Positions 17,921 to 26,323 of a stretch of DNA of 64,000 nucleotides are shown here, in pieces. Position numbers and translations under genes: made by a program. The notes under the pieces are model-generated. The model did not search any database and had not been told where the DNA came from. It saw nothing but the letters and a program-made list of their open reading frames with translations. Position 1 is the stretch's first letter, and each line of letters opens with the position of its first letter. The stretch spans positions 845,229 through 909,228 of the forward strand of contig DEXV01000003.1 in NCBI GenBank assembly GCA_002364325.1, written 5' to 3'. Source of the DNA: Gillisia sp. UBA3175 (lineage in GTDB: Bacteria; Bacteroidota; Bacteroidia; Flavobacteriales; Flavobacteriaceae).

Positions 17921-18797
17921 TTCTATTTTAGATTTGATAGGGAATACCCCATTAATTAAAACGGAGACTTTAGTTAAAAACCCAAAGGTAAGTTTGTATC
18001 TTAAGTTAGAAGGTCAAAATCCCGGAGGAAGTGTTAAGGATCGTGCAGCCTATAACATGATTAAAAGTGCATTAGATAGAGGAGACATTAATTCTTCTAC
18101 TAAATTAATTGAAGCAACAAGTGGGAATACGGGAATAGCATTAGCAATGATTGCAGGAATTTTTAAGTTGAAAATAGAATTGGTGATGCCTGAAAATTCT
18201 ACTATCGAGAGAGTACAAACCATGAGAGCATATGGTGCAAAGGTTACTTTAACCAATGCAGATGGAGGAATAGAATTAGCTAGAGATTATACTGAAGATA
18301 AGGTAAAGCATGAAGGTTTTTACATGTTCAATCAATTTGCAAATCCGGATAACTGGAAAGCTCATTATAAATCTACCGGACCGGAGATTTGGAAAGACAC
18401 CAATCATCTCGTTACACATTTTGTTTCCTCTATGGGAACAACTGGTACCATTATGGGCACTTCTACTTATTTAAAGGAACAGAATAAAGGTGTTCAAATT
18501 ATAGGGGTTCAACCCACAGACGATGCAAGAATTCCTGGGATTAGAAAATGGCCAAAGGAATACCTTCCAAAAATCTTCGATGCCAAAAAAGTAGATCGTA
18601 TAATGGAAGTTAATGAAGAAGACGCCATACTTATGGCAAGAAGATTAGCTGAAGAAGAAGGTGTATTTGCCGGAATGAGTAGTGGAGGATCTGCTGCTGC
18701 TGCATTAAGACTTTGTGAAGAACTGAGTGAGGGAGTGGTAGTGAGTATAGTTTGTGATCGCGGAGATAGATATCTTTCCTCAGATCTTTTTATTTAA
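17913..18797 (+). CDS. cysM: Cysteine synthase, CysM-type
   Basis: A 294-residue PLP enzyme of the O-acetylserine sulfhydrylase family. PLP lysine K42 lies in GGSVKDRAA, the substrate loop in [10 protein letters not shown], and the phosphate-binding GTTGTIMGT follows near residue 175. Length and the [15 protein letters not shown] stretch are nearer CysM than CysK. It joins O-acetylserine with sulfide (or thiosulfate in CysM) to make cysteine, completing the pathway opened by the overlapping cysE. Confidence 0.94.
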   Translation: MSNSILDLIGNTPLIKTETLVKNPKVSLYLKLEGQNPGGSVKDRAAYNMIKSALDRGDINSSTKLIEATSGNTGIALAMIAGIFKLKIELVMPENSTIERVQTMRAYGAKVTLTNADGGIELARDYTEDKVKHEGFYMFNQFANPDNWKAHYKSTGPEIWKDTNHLVTHFVSSMGTTGTIMGTSTYLKEQNKGVQIIGVQPTDDARIPGIRKWPKEYLPKIFDAKKVDRIMEVNEEDAILMARRLAEEEGVFAGMSSGGSAAAALRLCEELSEGVVVSIVCDRGDRYLSSDLFI

Positions 18798-18801
18798 GAT
18801 A

Positions 18802-18834
18802 TCAAGGAACCTAATTAATACTAAAGTTCCTTGA
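18802..18834. terminator. Hairpin between cysM and a convergent gene
   Basis: Stem TCAAGGAAC/GTTCCTTGA (18802-18810 with 18826-18834), 15-nt loop. It starts five bases after the cysM stop; the T-run is poor, so termination strength is uncertain. Confidence 0.65.
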
Positions 18835-18875
18835 CTCCTACCTTATTTTATAAAAGAACGTCTTTTATTTTACAC

Positions 18876-19433
18876 TTAATTACTAACTACACTTACAACT
18901 ATTGTAGCTCCAGGAACTAATTTAATAGATTTGGTTTTGCCGCCATTATCCATTTTAATTTTATAGTATTCTTTGTCTATTTTATCACTTTTACCGCTAG
19001 CTACATATTTATTACTTATCATTTTCCATCCTTGATAATTAGTAAATACATGTCTTCTAAGATCTAATGGTAGTACCTTGTCATTGAATTTTTGAAGAGT
19101 TTGAACAAGTTTACCTTCATTTGTATAGATAGCTTCTAAATATCCTTTTTCACTATTGAAGGTAACCACGAATTCATCAAATTCACTTGCATTTGGTAAA
19201 GCTGATATAAAATTATTAAAGTCAAAATTTTGTTTCATAAACTGAATAGGATTTTTGGAAAATTCGCCTTTATAGCTTTCTTTAACAATAAAACTTACAG
19301 AATTTAAATCAGAATTTACAACTATGGCATTGGGATTATATCCTACTCGAACCTCTCCCAACTGGGTCACTTTTTGGGCCTGCATTGCACCCATACCTAA
19401 CAGCAGAAATAAAAATAAAAGCCTTGTTTTCAT
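18876..19433 (-). CDS. Secreted hypothetical protein, possibly PepSY-like
   Basis: A 185-residue protein with a clear signal peptide (LLFLFLLLGMGAMQAQ, cleavage after AQ near residue 20). The mature domain has alternating strands; the central part, with FNSEKGYLEAIYTNEGKLVQ followed by a YQGWKMISNKY helix-strand unit, recalls PepSY-like (BLIP-type) periplasmic domains, but this is only a resemblance. No catalytic residues are evident. Single gene, divergent from nothing and convergent with cysM. Confidence 0.7.
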   Translation of the reverse strand: MKTRLLFLFLLLGMGAMQAQKVTQLGEVRVGYNPNAIVVNSDLNSVSFIVKESYKGEFSKNPIQFMKQNFDFNNFISALPNASEFDEFVVTFNSEKGYLEAIYTNEGKLVQTLQKFNDKVLPLDLRRHVFTNYQGWKMISNKYVASGKSDKIDKEYYKIKMDNGGKTKSIKLVPGATIVVSVVSN

Positions 19434-19557
19434 GATACTATATTTATGTTAATAATACCTTAAAGATATCAGAGAGATTTCTCAAATACTATCACTTAAG
19501 TAGCACAATTTTATTATTATTCGTTTTTTGATATAAACGTTAACTTAGAATCGAAAA

Positions 19558-20277
19558 TTAATAATTATTATATTTTTTCTTATTTGCCATAAGATTAATA
19601 AGCGTTTTTAGGTTTTTTATTTCCATATTTTTTCTGGAAAACTGAATAGAACCATTTTGCTTTAATTTTTGAAGATGCCTGTTTACAACCGCTCGCGTAG
19701 ATCCTATTAAATTAGCAATTTCTTTATTCGAAAGATCGTTGATCAATTCTAGATTTTGCGATTGTTCATTTATATTTCTCACCAATAGTTGAAGCAGTCT
19801 AGTGGAAATATCTGCAAAAGTGATATCTGAAACAAAATTCTCCAGCATTCTTAATTGCCTACCAGCATAAGGGAGGATTTGCTTGTAATTTTCAGGATGT
19901 GCATTTAACCATTTACGTATGTCTTCCATGGGTGCCGCAATAACTTGGGCTTTATCCAAACATTCATAATATACCGTATGTTGATGGCCGTCAAGAAGAC
20001 AATAAAGATCAAAAACATCACATTTAGTAAGAAGGAATAAGGTTACTTCCTTCCCATTAATATCATCTACTTGATACATTTTTATTCTACCCGAAAGAAT
20101 AATGTAGAAGTGATAAGATAATTTTTCGTGACTAAGAATACAGGTGTTTTTTGGCCATATTTCTTCATGAAAAAGTGAAAGAAAAGATTCTTTTGTAGCT
20201 GTATCCATATTCTTAATTAAAGAGCAATCCTTTAATTTTTCTATAAAATGTCCCAATGGCTTTTTTTTCCTCACCAT
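19558..20277 (-). CDS. Crp/Fnr-family transcriptional regulator
   Basis: A 239-residue regulator: N-terminal cyclic-nucleotide-binding fold (about 20-140; FYIILSGRIKMYQV and VTLFLLTKCDVFDL) and C-terminal winged helix (about 160-225) with LSNKEIANLIGSTRAVVNRH as recognition region. No Cys cluster for an Fe-S centre is present, so it is not an oxygen-sensing Fnr. The effector is unknown. The 249-bp region upstream, up to the helicase gene, is AT-rich; I found no convincing Crp-type palindrome in it. Confidence 0.9.
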   Translation of the reverse strand: MVRKKKPLGHFIEKLKDCSLIKNMDTATKESFLSLFHEEIWPKNTCILSHEKLSYHFYIILSGRIKMYQVDDINGKEVTLFLLTKCDVFDLYCLLDGHQHTVYYECLDKAQVIAAPMEDIRKWLNAHPENYKQILPYAGRQLRMLENFVSDITFADISTRLLQLLVRNINEQSQNLELINDLSNKEIANLIGSTRAVVNRHLQKLKQNGSIQFSRKNMEIKNLKTLINLMANKKKYNNY

Positions 20278-20495
20278 AATTTAAATAATTAATTAAGGGG
20301 GAATGGGAGGACTTAAAATAGCATCTGGATGGATATTTAGGTGGTGATCAAATTATTTATAAAGAGCCTGTATCTTTATAATATGCTTATTACATATACA
20401 CACTACTCAAAAATAATCAATAATATTATTTATAAGAAGTAAAAAAGATAAAACTTAAAAGTCCCTAAACATTTTAGTGTAAACTAAAAATCTGC

Positions 20496-20503
20496 TATTT
20501 TTG
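20496..20503 (+). promoter_or_regulatory. Bacteroidota -7 promoter box (TATTTTTG)
   Basis: Perfect TAnnTTTG match 23 bases before the ATG at 20527. An in-frame TTG at 20509 is too close to the expected transcript start. Confidence 0.75.
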
Positions 20504-20526
20504 CAAACTTGCTGAACTCAGAAAAT

Positions 20527-22041
20527 ATGGCTGTTGAAACTTTTGGACTTGAAGAGAAAAAGAATGATAAAATACTTTACGACTACCAACAGGTAGATAT
20601 AGATAAAATTTTTAGTGTAATAGATAATCACCCAAATCATTACAATTTATTGTACCAACTACCTACAGGCGGTGGTAAAACGGTGATCTTTTCTTCTATA
20701 GTTAGGGAATATATACAACGCACCAATAAAAAAGTGCTAATTCTTACTCATAGAATTGAACTTTGTAAGCAAACTTCTAAAATGCTTTCAGAATTTGGAG
20801 TGCTTAATAAGATAATCAATAGTAAGGTTAAAGAGCTCCCAGATCAAGAAGATTATATGTGTTTTGTTGCAATGGTAGAAACATTGAACAATAGGCTTCA
20901 TGACGAAAAATTAGAAATTCAAGATATTGGATTGGTGATTATTGATGAAGCGCATTATAATTCTTTTAGAAAATTATTCAAATTTTTTGAAAAATGTTTC
21001 ATATTAGGAGTTACTGCTACTCCTTTAAGCTCCAATATTAAACTTCCAATGAAGGATAATTATAGAGAGCTTATCGTTGGCGATTCAATTTCCTCATTAA
21101 TAGGTAAAGGATTTCTGGCTCGAGCAAAGGTCTTTAGCTACGATGTAGGACTACAATCTCTTAAAGTGGGTATAAATGGAGATTATACCGTAAAATCTTC
21201 AGAAGAACTCTATTCTAACTTAAGCATGCAGGAAAAACTGCTAAATGCCTATTTGGATAAATCAAATGGTAAGAAAACGCTTATATTTAATAATGGAATA
21301 AATACTTCTAAGGAGGTTTATGAAACCTTTAGAAATGCTGGTTTTCCTATTCGTCATTTAGACAATACAACTACTAAGCAGGATAGAAAGGATATCTTAA
21401 AATGGTTTAAGCACACTCCAGAAGCCATTGTAACATCTGTGAGTATCTTAACAACAGGTTTTGATGAACCTTCTGTAGAGACCATTATTTTGAATCGGGC
21501 AACTAAATCCTTGACTTTGTATTTTCAGATGATTGGTCGTGGTTCCAGAATATTAAATGATAAATCTGAATTTAATGTAATAGATCTGGGAAACAATGTG
21601 GTAAGATTTGGACATTGGAGTTCGCCTGTAGATTGGAAGCAACTCTTTAGATCTCCAGATTTCTATTTCGAAAACCTGTTGAGCGATGAGGAAATTGAGA
21701 GAGAATTCAAGTATATTATGCCTCCGGAATTAAGAGAGCAATTCCAAAATTCTGAGATCGTAGATTTTGATGTGGAAGCGGCGTACGATGTGGTTATTAG
21801 AAAAGGACTAAAATCTAAGGCAGTACTGGAATGGTCCATGGATCAGCATGTTAAAATGTGTGTAGAAAATAGCGAGGATGTTTTTGATGCTCGTATATTA
21901 GCAAAAGAGCTTAAAGACGATATTTCTTCTAGGATAAAACAATATTCTTACTGCATTAGTAAAAGCACTAAAAATTATAGAGATTGGTTAGAGGAAGATT
22001 ATGCAAGAAGGTTGAGACAGCAGATCAATGCAGAGTTTTAA
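20527..22041 (+). CDS. DEAD/DEAH-box superfamily 2 helicase
   Basis: A 504-residue SF2 helicase with PTGGGKT at 46-52, TH in LILTHR, DEAH at 140-143, the motif III TATP and motif VI QMIGRGSR, all within two RecA folds. The C-terminal 130 residues (from about 375) form an extra helical region seen in the UvrB/type III restriction-like helicases of Bacteroidota. No nuclease or methylase gene accompanies it. Exact substrate (DNA or RNA) is not determined. Start chosen at 20527 from the promoter box; it ends in a strong terminator. Confidence 0.88.
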   Translation: MAVETFGLEEKKNDKILYDYQQVDIDKIFSVIDNHPNHYNLLYQLPTGGGKTVIFSSIVREYIQRTNKKVLILTHRIELCKQTSKMLSEFGVLNKIINSKVKELPDQEDYMCFVAMVETLNNRLHDEKLEIQDIGLVIIDEAHYNSFRKLFKFFEKCFILGVTATPLSSNIKLPMKDNYRELIVGDSISSLIGKGFLARAKVFSYDVGLQSLKVGINGDYTVKSSEELYSNLSMQEKLLNAYLDKSNGKKTLIFNNGINTSKEVYETFRNAGFPIRHLDNTTTKQDRKDILKWFKHTPEAIVTSVSILTTGFDEPSVETIILNRATKSLTLYFQMIGRGSRILNDKSEFNVIDLGNNVVRFGHWSSPVDWKQLFRSPDFYFENLLSDEEIEREFKYIMPPELREQFQNSEIVDFDVEAAYDVVIRKGLKSKAVLEWSMDQHVKMCVENSEDVFDARILAKELKDDISSRIKQYSYCISKSTKNYRDWLEEDYARRLRQQINAEF

Positions 22042-22067
22042 ACGAAATTCTTAAGATATTTTGATTT

Positions 22068-22105
22068 AAAAAAGCCCTGTTTATAATTTAAACAGGGCTT
22101 TTTTT
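22068..22105 (+). terminator. Intrinsic terminator after the SF2 helicase
   Basis: A 15-bp stem (22068-22082 with 22090-22104, core AGCCCTGTTT/AAACAGGGCT) with a 7-nt loop and T-run. Confidence 0.93.
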
Positions 22106-22123
22106 GGATAGGTTTCTAGAAAA

Positions 22124-22319
22124 TTAATGCACAATGTTTTGCAGTATCTTATTCAAATTTTCAACATTTAAGGATTTTTGGATGAAAATCGTTGATATGT
22201 GGGATATTCTTAGCTTTTTCCTTGTCATCTGGATTTAAAAAAGTAGTTAACATTACAATTAATTCTCCACTTTATTGTTCTTTTTCCAAGTGTTTATAAG
22301 CATCTAAAAACTCCCAACT
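22124..22319 (-). pseudogene. Response regulator remnant (C-terminal half)
   Basis: Beyond the kinase remnant, a shifted frame reads WEFLDAYKHLEKEQ, stop, SGELIVMLTTFLNPDDKEKA, and NIPHINDFHPKI. After a one-base frameshift it continues LNVENLNKILQNIVH and stops at 22124-22126. This is the beta4-alpha5 half of a CheY-like receiver of the single-domain type common in Flavobacteria (VMLTTSLNPDDKEKA pattern). The phosphoacceptor half is missing, one nonsense codon and one frameshift are visible, and the junction with the kinase frame suggests a deletion. Confidence 0.8.
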
Positions 22320-23714
22320 ATTCAGAAATATATTTTAAATAAACGTTTAGATCATTATCCAGTTTATCTGCGTAATCTTCTTGTAGTACATCTAAAAAAC
22401 TAAGAACTGTTCGCAATGGTTCTTGAAGATCGTGAAAAGTAATATATGAGAACTGTTCCAGCTCTTTGTTCCTAAATTGAAGCTTATCAACATATTTATT
22501 AATTTCGGATTCCTGCTGCTTTCTTTGAGTAATATCTATTACTGAAGCTAAGATCATATCTTCATGATTAATCTTAATAAAATTAAGACGCACTTCTATT
22601 GGAATTTCTTTTTGAAGTTTAGTTAAACCGTAAAAATTCTGTACAATTCCTAGACTATCAATTTTTTCGTTAGCGTTTAAAATATCAGAAGTTGAAGATT
22701 CCGCTAGCAATCTGGCAGGAATAAGGTTTTCTGCCGAAAGTCCTATTAATTCTTCTCTGGAATATTTAATAAGCCTTTCTGTTTGAAGATTAACCAAATT
22801 AATCTGCTTATTCTTGTCCATTAAAATAATTGCAGCAGGAGATGCTTCTATTACCCTGCGAAAGCGTTCCTCTTGTTCCTTGATTTCTATGGAATTATTC
22901 TTTATCAATTCAAAATTATCCCGCAAAGAAGATGTCATAATATTAAAGGATTCTCCTAAGGAAGCTAACTAATCTTTTCCTTTAAGATCTGTAGAAGTTT
23001 GATAATCCCCACCACTCACTTTTAAGGCTGCAATTTTTAATTTGCGGATGGGATTAGAAATAGATCTAATTACCAGAAAGGCAACAGCAATTCCAAACAA
23101 AATTCCTACTAATCCAGTAAGTAGGATAATGTTAGATAGCGATTTTAAATCCTGTGCAAATTCATTTTGATAGTCTTCTAATCTATTGGCATAATTAAAT
23201 TTGAGCTCCAACAATTCAGATTCCAATATATTATGAATGTCAGTAAGGCTAACTTCAACTAAAGTAGTGGCGATTACTAATTTTTTAGAATTGTTATAAT
23301 CCTCTTTAGTAATTAAAAGAGCGTTTAACTTATCTCCTAATTCAATTAGATCGTTTGTAGCTTAATAATTTTGGGAGTTTTTAGTGTAAAATCTTCCCTG
23401 TTATTTATTTTTTTGGACAATTGAAGTAATTCATATTGCAAATAAGGAAGTTCTACCTCAAGAATCCCATTCAATCTATTCTGACTATCTAACGGAAGGT
23501 TTTTATTGTAAACCTTATTAGATGTCAACTAAAATAATTCATTGTTTTTAGATTCATATTTATCGAGAATCCTAATTGCAGGTAGTGCTTCAGATTTTAA
23601 TTTTTAATAGGTTTTTGTTACGTTATGACTTATAATTTGATCTAGAACTACTTCAACACAAAGGATGCTAATTATAATACCAAAGCTTAGGGCAAATTTA
23701 GTTTGTATTCTCAT
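22318..23714 (-). pseudogene. Sensor histidine kinase, decayed
   Basis: The frame opens at ATG 23714 (MRIQTKFALSFGIII, a membrane helix). It is interrupted by TAA at 23604-23606 and TAG at 23529-23531, changes frame near 23346-23360, continues through a second membrane helix and HAMP domain, meets TAG at 22969-22971 (GKD-stop-LASLGESFN), then reads PAS and HisKA with the phosphoacceptor His in ITFHDLQEP. It ends at 22318 directly after HisKA: the ATPase domain is gone and response-regulator sequence follows. It began 20 bp after the binding-protein gene, so the two formed an operon. Loss appears recent, since domains remain easily readable. Confidence 0.88.
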
Positions 23715-23734
23715 TATGGTATTGATTATACATA

Positions 23735-24874
23735 TTATCGCTTTAATTTTACAAGTTTACCTTCAGATTCCATTTTATATAAAGAAAAATAAATACCTCT
23801 TGAAGATCCATCTTCTGTTATAGAAATATTCCCACATACACCCTGAAAATATCTCACATTATTCAACCTTTCTTTAAGCCATTCACCAAATGCAATTTCA
23901 TCGGTTTTGGTTTCATTATAAGTCTTAAGTTCATTTAATATAATGTTTACTGCATCATAAGCTTGCATTGGTGGCCAGATAGACATTGGCTTTTCACCAA
24001 ATCTTTTTTCGTAAGATTCTAAAAACTCATTCGCCAAAATATAGTTTCCATCTAAAGGGGTAAAGAAGGCACATTCTGTCCCTATAATCGCTCCTTCAGA
24101 ATTTTTATAAAAGGCAGGATCTAGTAATACCGGTGGGCTATAAAATGGAGCTTTTATTCCCATTTCCCGTGCTTGTTTCATAGCAAACCCCAATTCCTTA
24201 TAACCAAAGAAAGCGTAAGCATCTGTCCCTTCATCCTTGGCAGACCTTAGAATATCCTCAAAATTGGTTTGATCTTTTCCGAATATTACGATCTTGTTAT
24301 CTACACCATTTTCAGTTAAGATATCTTTAACCGAGTTAGCTGCGATTTGCATAAAATGATTGGGATATTGTAGAATTAGTACTTTCTTAAGTCCTAATTC
24401 TATGATTCTTACCCCTACAACCTTATTTGATTCCTCGGTAGATTTAGCGATTTGAAAAGTATTTTTATTTAAGGAGGATAGTAGCTTATCATTGTTCAAT
24501 GGATTGATTGCAATTACCCCATCCTTTTCTATGTGGTCCTGTATAGCAACTGTTCCGTCGGAATTGCTGATAAAAAGAATATCTATATTATGCTCCTTTC
24601 TTAACTTTTCATATGCGGGTATAGCTAGTGCTTTTTCCCACTTACCATCCTCCACAAATAAATTCACCTTGGGCTGTTCCTTGGTTTTTGTTGAATTATA
24701 TTGTTCTACTGCCAATTTCATGGCTTGTGATGGAGCTATTCCAAGATCTATAGCTCGGGTTGTTAGTGGTGCAATAAAACCAATATTAATTTCAGTGATC
24801 TCTGGTGAACTGCAACCTACAAGTCCTGTGATACAGAAAATAACTAAGACAATAATTTTATTTTTAAATATCAT
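23735..24874 (-). CDS. Type I periplasmic binding lipoprotein (Leu/Ile/Val-binding family)
   Basis: A 379-residue lipoprotein: signal segment with lipobox GLVGC (Cys21), then a two-lobed periplasmic-binding fold of the branched-chain amino acid receptor class (NIGFIAPLTTRAIDLG, ending with MQAYDAVNIILNELK). No ABC permease or ATPase genes are nearby; instead the downstream gene was a membrane histidine kinase, now broken. It therefore probably served as a ligand receptor for signalling rather than for uptake, binding a small amphipathic ligand. Its own frame is intact. Confidence 0.85.
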   Translation of the reverse strand: MIFKNKIIVLVIFCITGLVGCSSPEITEINIGFIAPLTTRAIDLGIAPSQAMKLAVEQYNSTKTKEQPKVNLFVEDGKWEKALAIPAYEKLRKEHNIDILFISNSDGTVAIQDHIEKDGVIAINPLNNDKLLSSLNKNTFQIAKSTEESNKVVGVRIIELGLKKVLILQYPNHFMQIAANSVKDILTENGVDNKIVIFGKDQTNFEDILRSAKDEGTDAYAFFGYKELGFAMKQAREMGIKAPFYSPPVLLDPAFYKNSEGAIIGTECAFFTPLDGNYILANEFLESYEKRFGEKPMSIWPPMQAYDAVNIILNELKTYNETKTDEIAFGEWLKERLNNVRYFQGVCGNISITEDGSSRGIYFSLYKMESEGKLVKLKR

Positions 24875-24963
24875 TTTAATTTTAATATTTGTTAAAAACC
24901 TTTTCTATAATATTCCCATTCATCTTTATCTGATTTATTAAAGGTGTTAATTTTTAATTGGGT

Positions 24964-25248
24964 TTAATTGTTATAATTATGGGTAAATGGGAAATATGGA
25001 AATCTATTAGTTAAGATAGAAATCAAACTGATGTAAAGATTACCAATATCTCGTAAATCTTTATATTTTAAAAAATCTAAAAATCTGGATTTTTCAAATA
25101 CCTGGTTATAGATCTCGCGAATAAAACCTGCAAAGACTCTTAAAAATAGATTTAACAGTATTATTGAAATGACCAAAAGAGGTAATGCCTTATTAAAGGT
25201 ATAAACAGGAGCAAAAGGAATTTGTTGTTTAAGTAGGATTTTATTCAT
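24964..25248 (-). CDS. Hypothetical protein with one membrane helix
   Basis: A 94-residue ORF with a hydrophobic stretch at about 21-43 (ALPLLVISIILLNLFLRVF) and an otherwise basic, aromatic-rich sequence. No family recognised. It lies between the binding-lipoprotein gene and truA in AT-rich DNA and could be a small membrane protein, a remnant of a larger one, or chance coding. The rest of this 640-bp gap shows no other gene. Confidence 0.35.
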   Translation of the reverse strand: MNKILLKQQIPFAPVYTFNKALPLLVISIILLNLFLRVFAGFIREIYNQVFEKSRFLDFLKYKDLRDIGNLYISLISILTNRFPYFPFTHNYNN

Positions 25249-25513
25249 TTAAAGCAATAAAACATTAACTAGCAGTTAGTTTTGGCGGCTATAAATAATA
25301 GTTAAGAATTAAGGGCATTATCAAAACTATCTTTATCAAAATTTCTTAAAATTAACGATTTATTTTAAATATAAAAGTTAATTATTACGATTCTAATCAA
25401 TTTAATTAAGAATTTATATAATCCTATGTAATTCATATTCTTATAATTATAAGCTCTCTCAATACTTATTCCTAAATACTTTATTTTTCTATCTTCGCAA
25501 GAAAAATATCCAA

Positions 25514-26299
25514 TTGCAGCCTACCAGAAATTATTATCTTTTTAAAGTGCAGTATTTAGGATATCGCCTTCACGGATGGCAACGCCAACCTGGATTAAAA
25601 ACAGTAGAGAGTCTAATTAAGAAAACCTTTAAATTTATTCTTCCAGAAAGAAAATTTAAAATACTGGGATCAAGTAGAACCGATGCTATGGCTTCTGCAA
25701 ATGAATCTGCATTCGAATTATTTCTTTATGATGATCCTATTACTAACTTTCAGGAATTTCTAATTACGCTAAATAAGAATCTTCCACCAGATATAAAGGT
25801 TTTGGATATGGAAATGGTGACAGAGCAATTCAATATAATTCAGCATTCTAAACAAAAAGAATATTTATACTTATTTTCTTATGGGAGGAAAAATCATCCT
25901 TTCTGCGCGCCTTTGATCACTAATATATTGGATGATTTGGATATTGGACTTATGCAGCAAGGGGCTAAATTATTTGAAGGATCAAATAATTTTAAAAATT
26001 ATTGTGTGAGTAGTTCTGGAAATAATCTTTTCGAACGGCATTTAATACAATCAGACATAGCTGTAAACACCATTTATACAGCCAATTTTTTTCCTGAAAC
26101 TTCCTATGTTTTTAAAGTGAAAGGGAGCGGATTTCTAAGATATCAGATAAGACTAATGATGGGAACTTTATTCCAGTTAGGAAAAGGGGAACTAAGTTTG
26201 GAAGATTTGAAAGATAGCCTTTTGCCTGAAACCAACAAGCAAATGAAAAATATAGCTCCCGCATCTGGGCTTATTCTTAATAAAATAGAATTTGAATAA
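25514..26299 (+). CDS. truA: tRNA pseudouridine synthase A-type protein
   Basis: A 261-residue TruA-family pseudouridine synthase. The N-terminal YLFKVQYLGYRLHGWQRQPG corresponds to the TruA start, and the catalytic Asp57 lies in SSRTDAMASA, where standard TruA has GRTD-GVHA; the Gly-Val-His after the Asp is replaced. C-terminal FLRYQIRLMMGTL (family RxQIRxMMG) is present. It should isomerise uridines 38-40 of tRNA, but the variant loop may mark a different target. The start is TTG, 16 bases after a near-consensus promoter box (TATCTTCG, 25490-25497). Confidence 0.82.
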   Translation: MQPTRNYYLFKVQYLGYRLHGWQRQPGLKTVESLIKKTFKFILPERKFKILGSSRTDAMASANESAFELFLYDDPITNFQEFLITLNKNLPPDIKVLDMEMVTEQFNIIQHSKQKEYLYLFSYGRKNHPFCAPLITNILDDLDIGLMQQGAKLFEGSNNFKNYCVSSSGNNLFERHLIQSDIAVNTIYTANFFPETSYVFKVKGSGFLRYQIRLMMGTLFQLGKGELSLEDLKDSLLPETNKQMKNIAPASGLILNKIEFE

Positions 26300-26323
26300 C
26301 GGCAAGGTATCTCTTCAGAAAAT

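Noticed and set aside
24492..24941. 149-codon plus-strand ORF
   Set aside because: Antisense to the intact binding-lipoprotein gene, with composition expected of a shadow frame.
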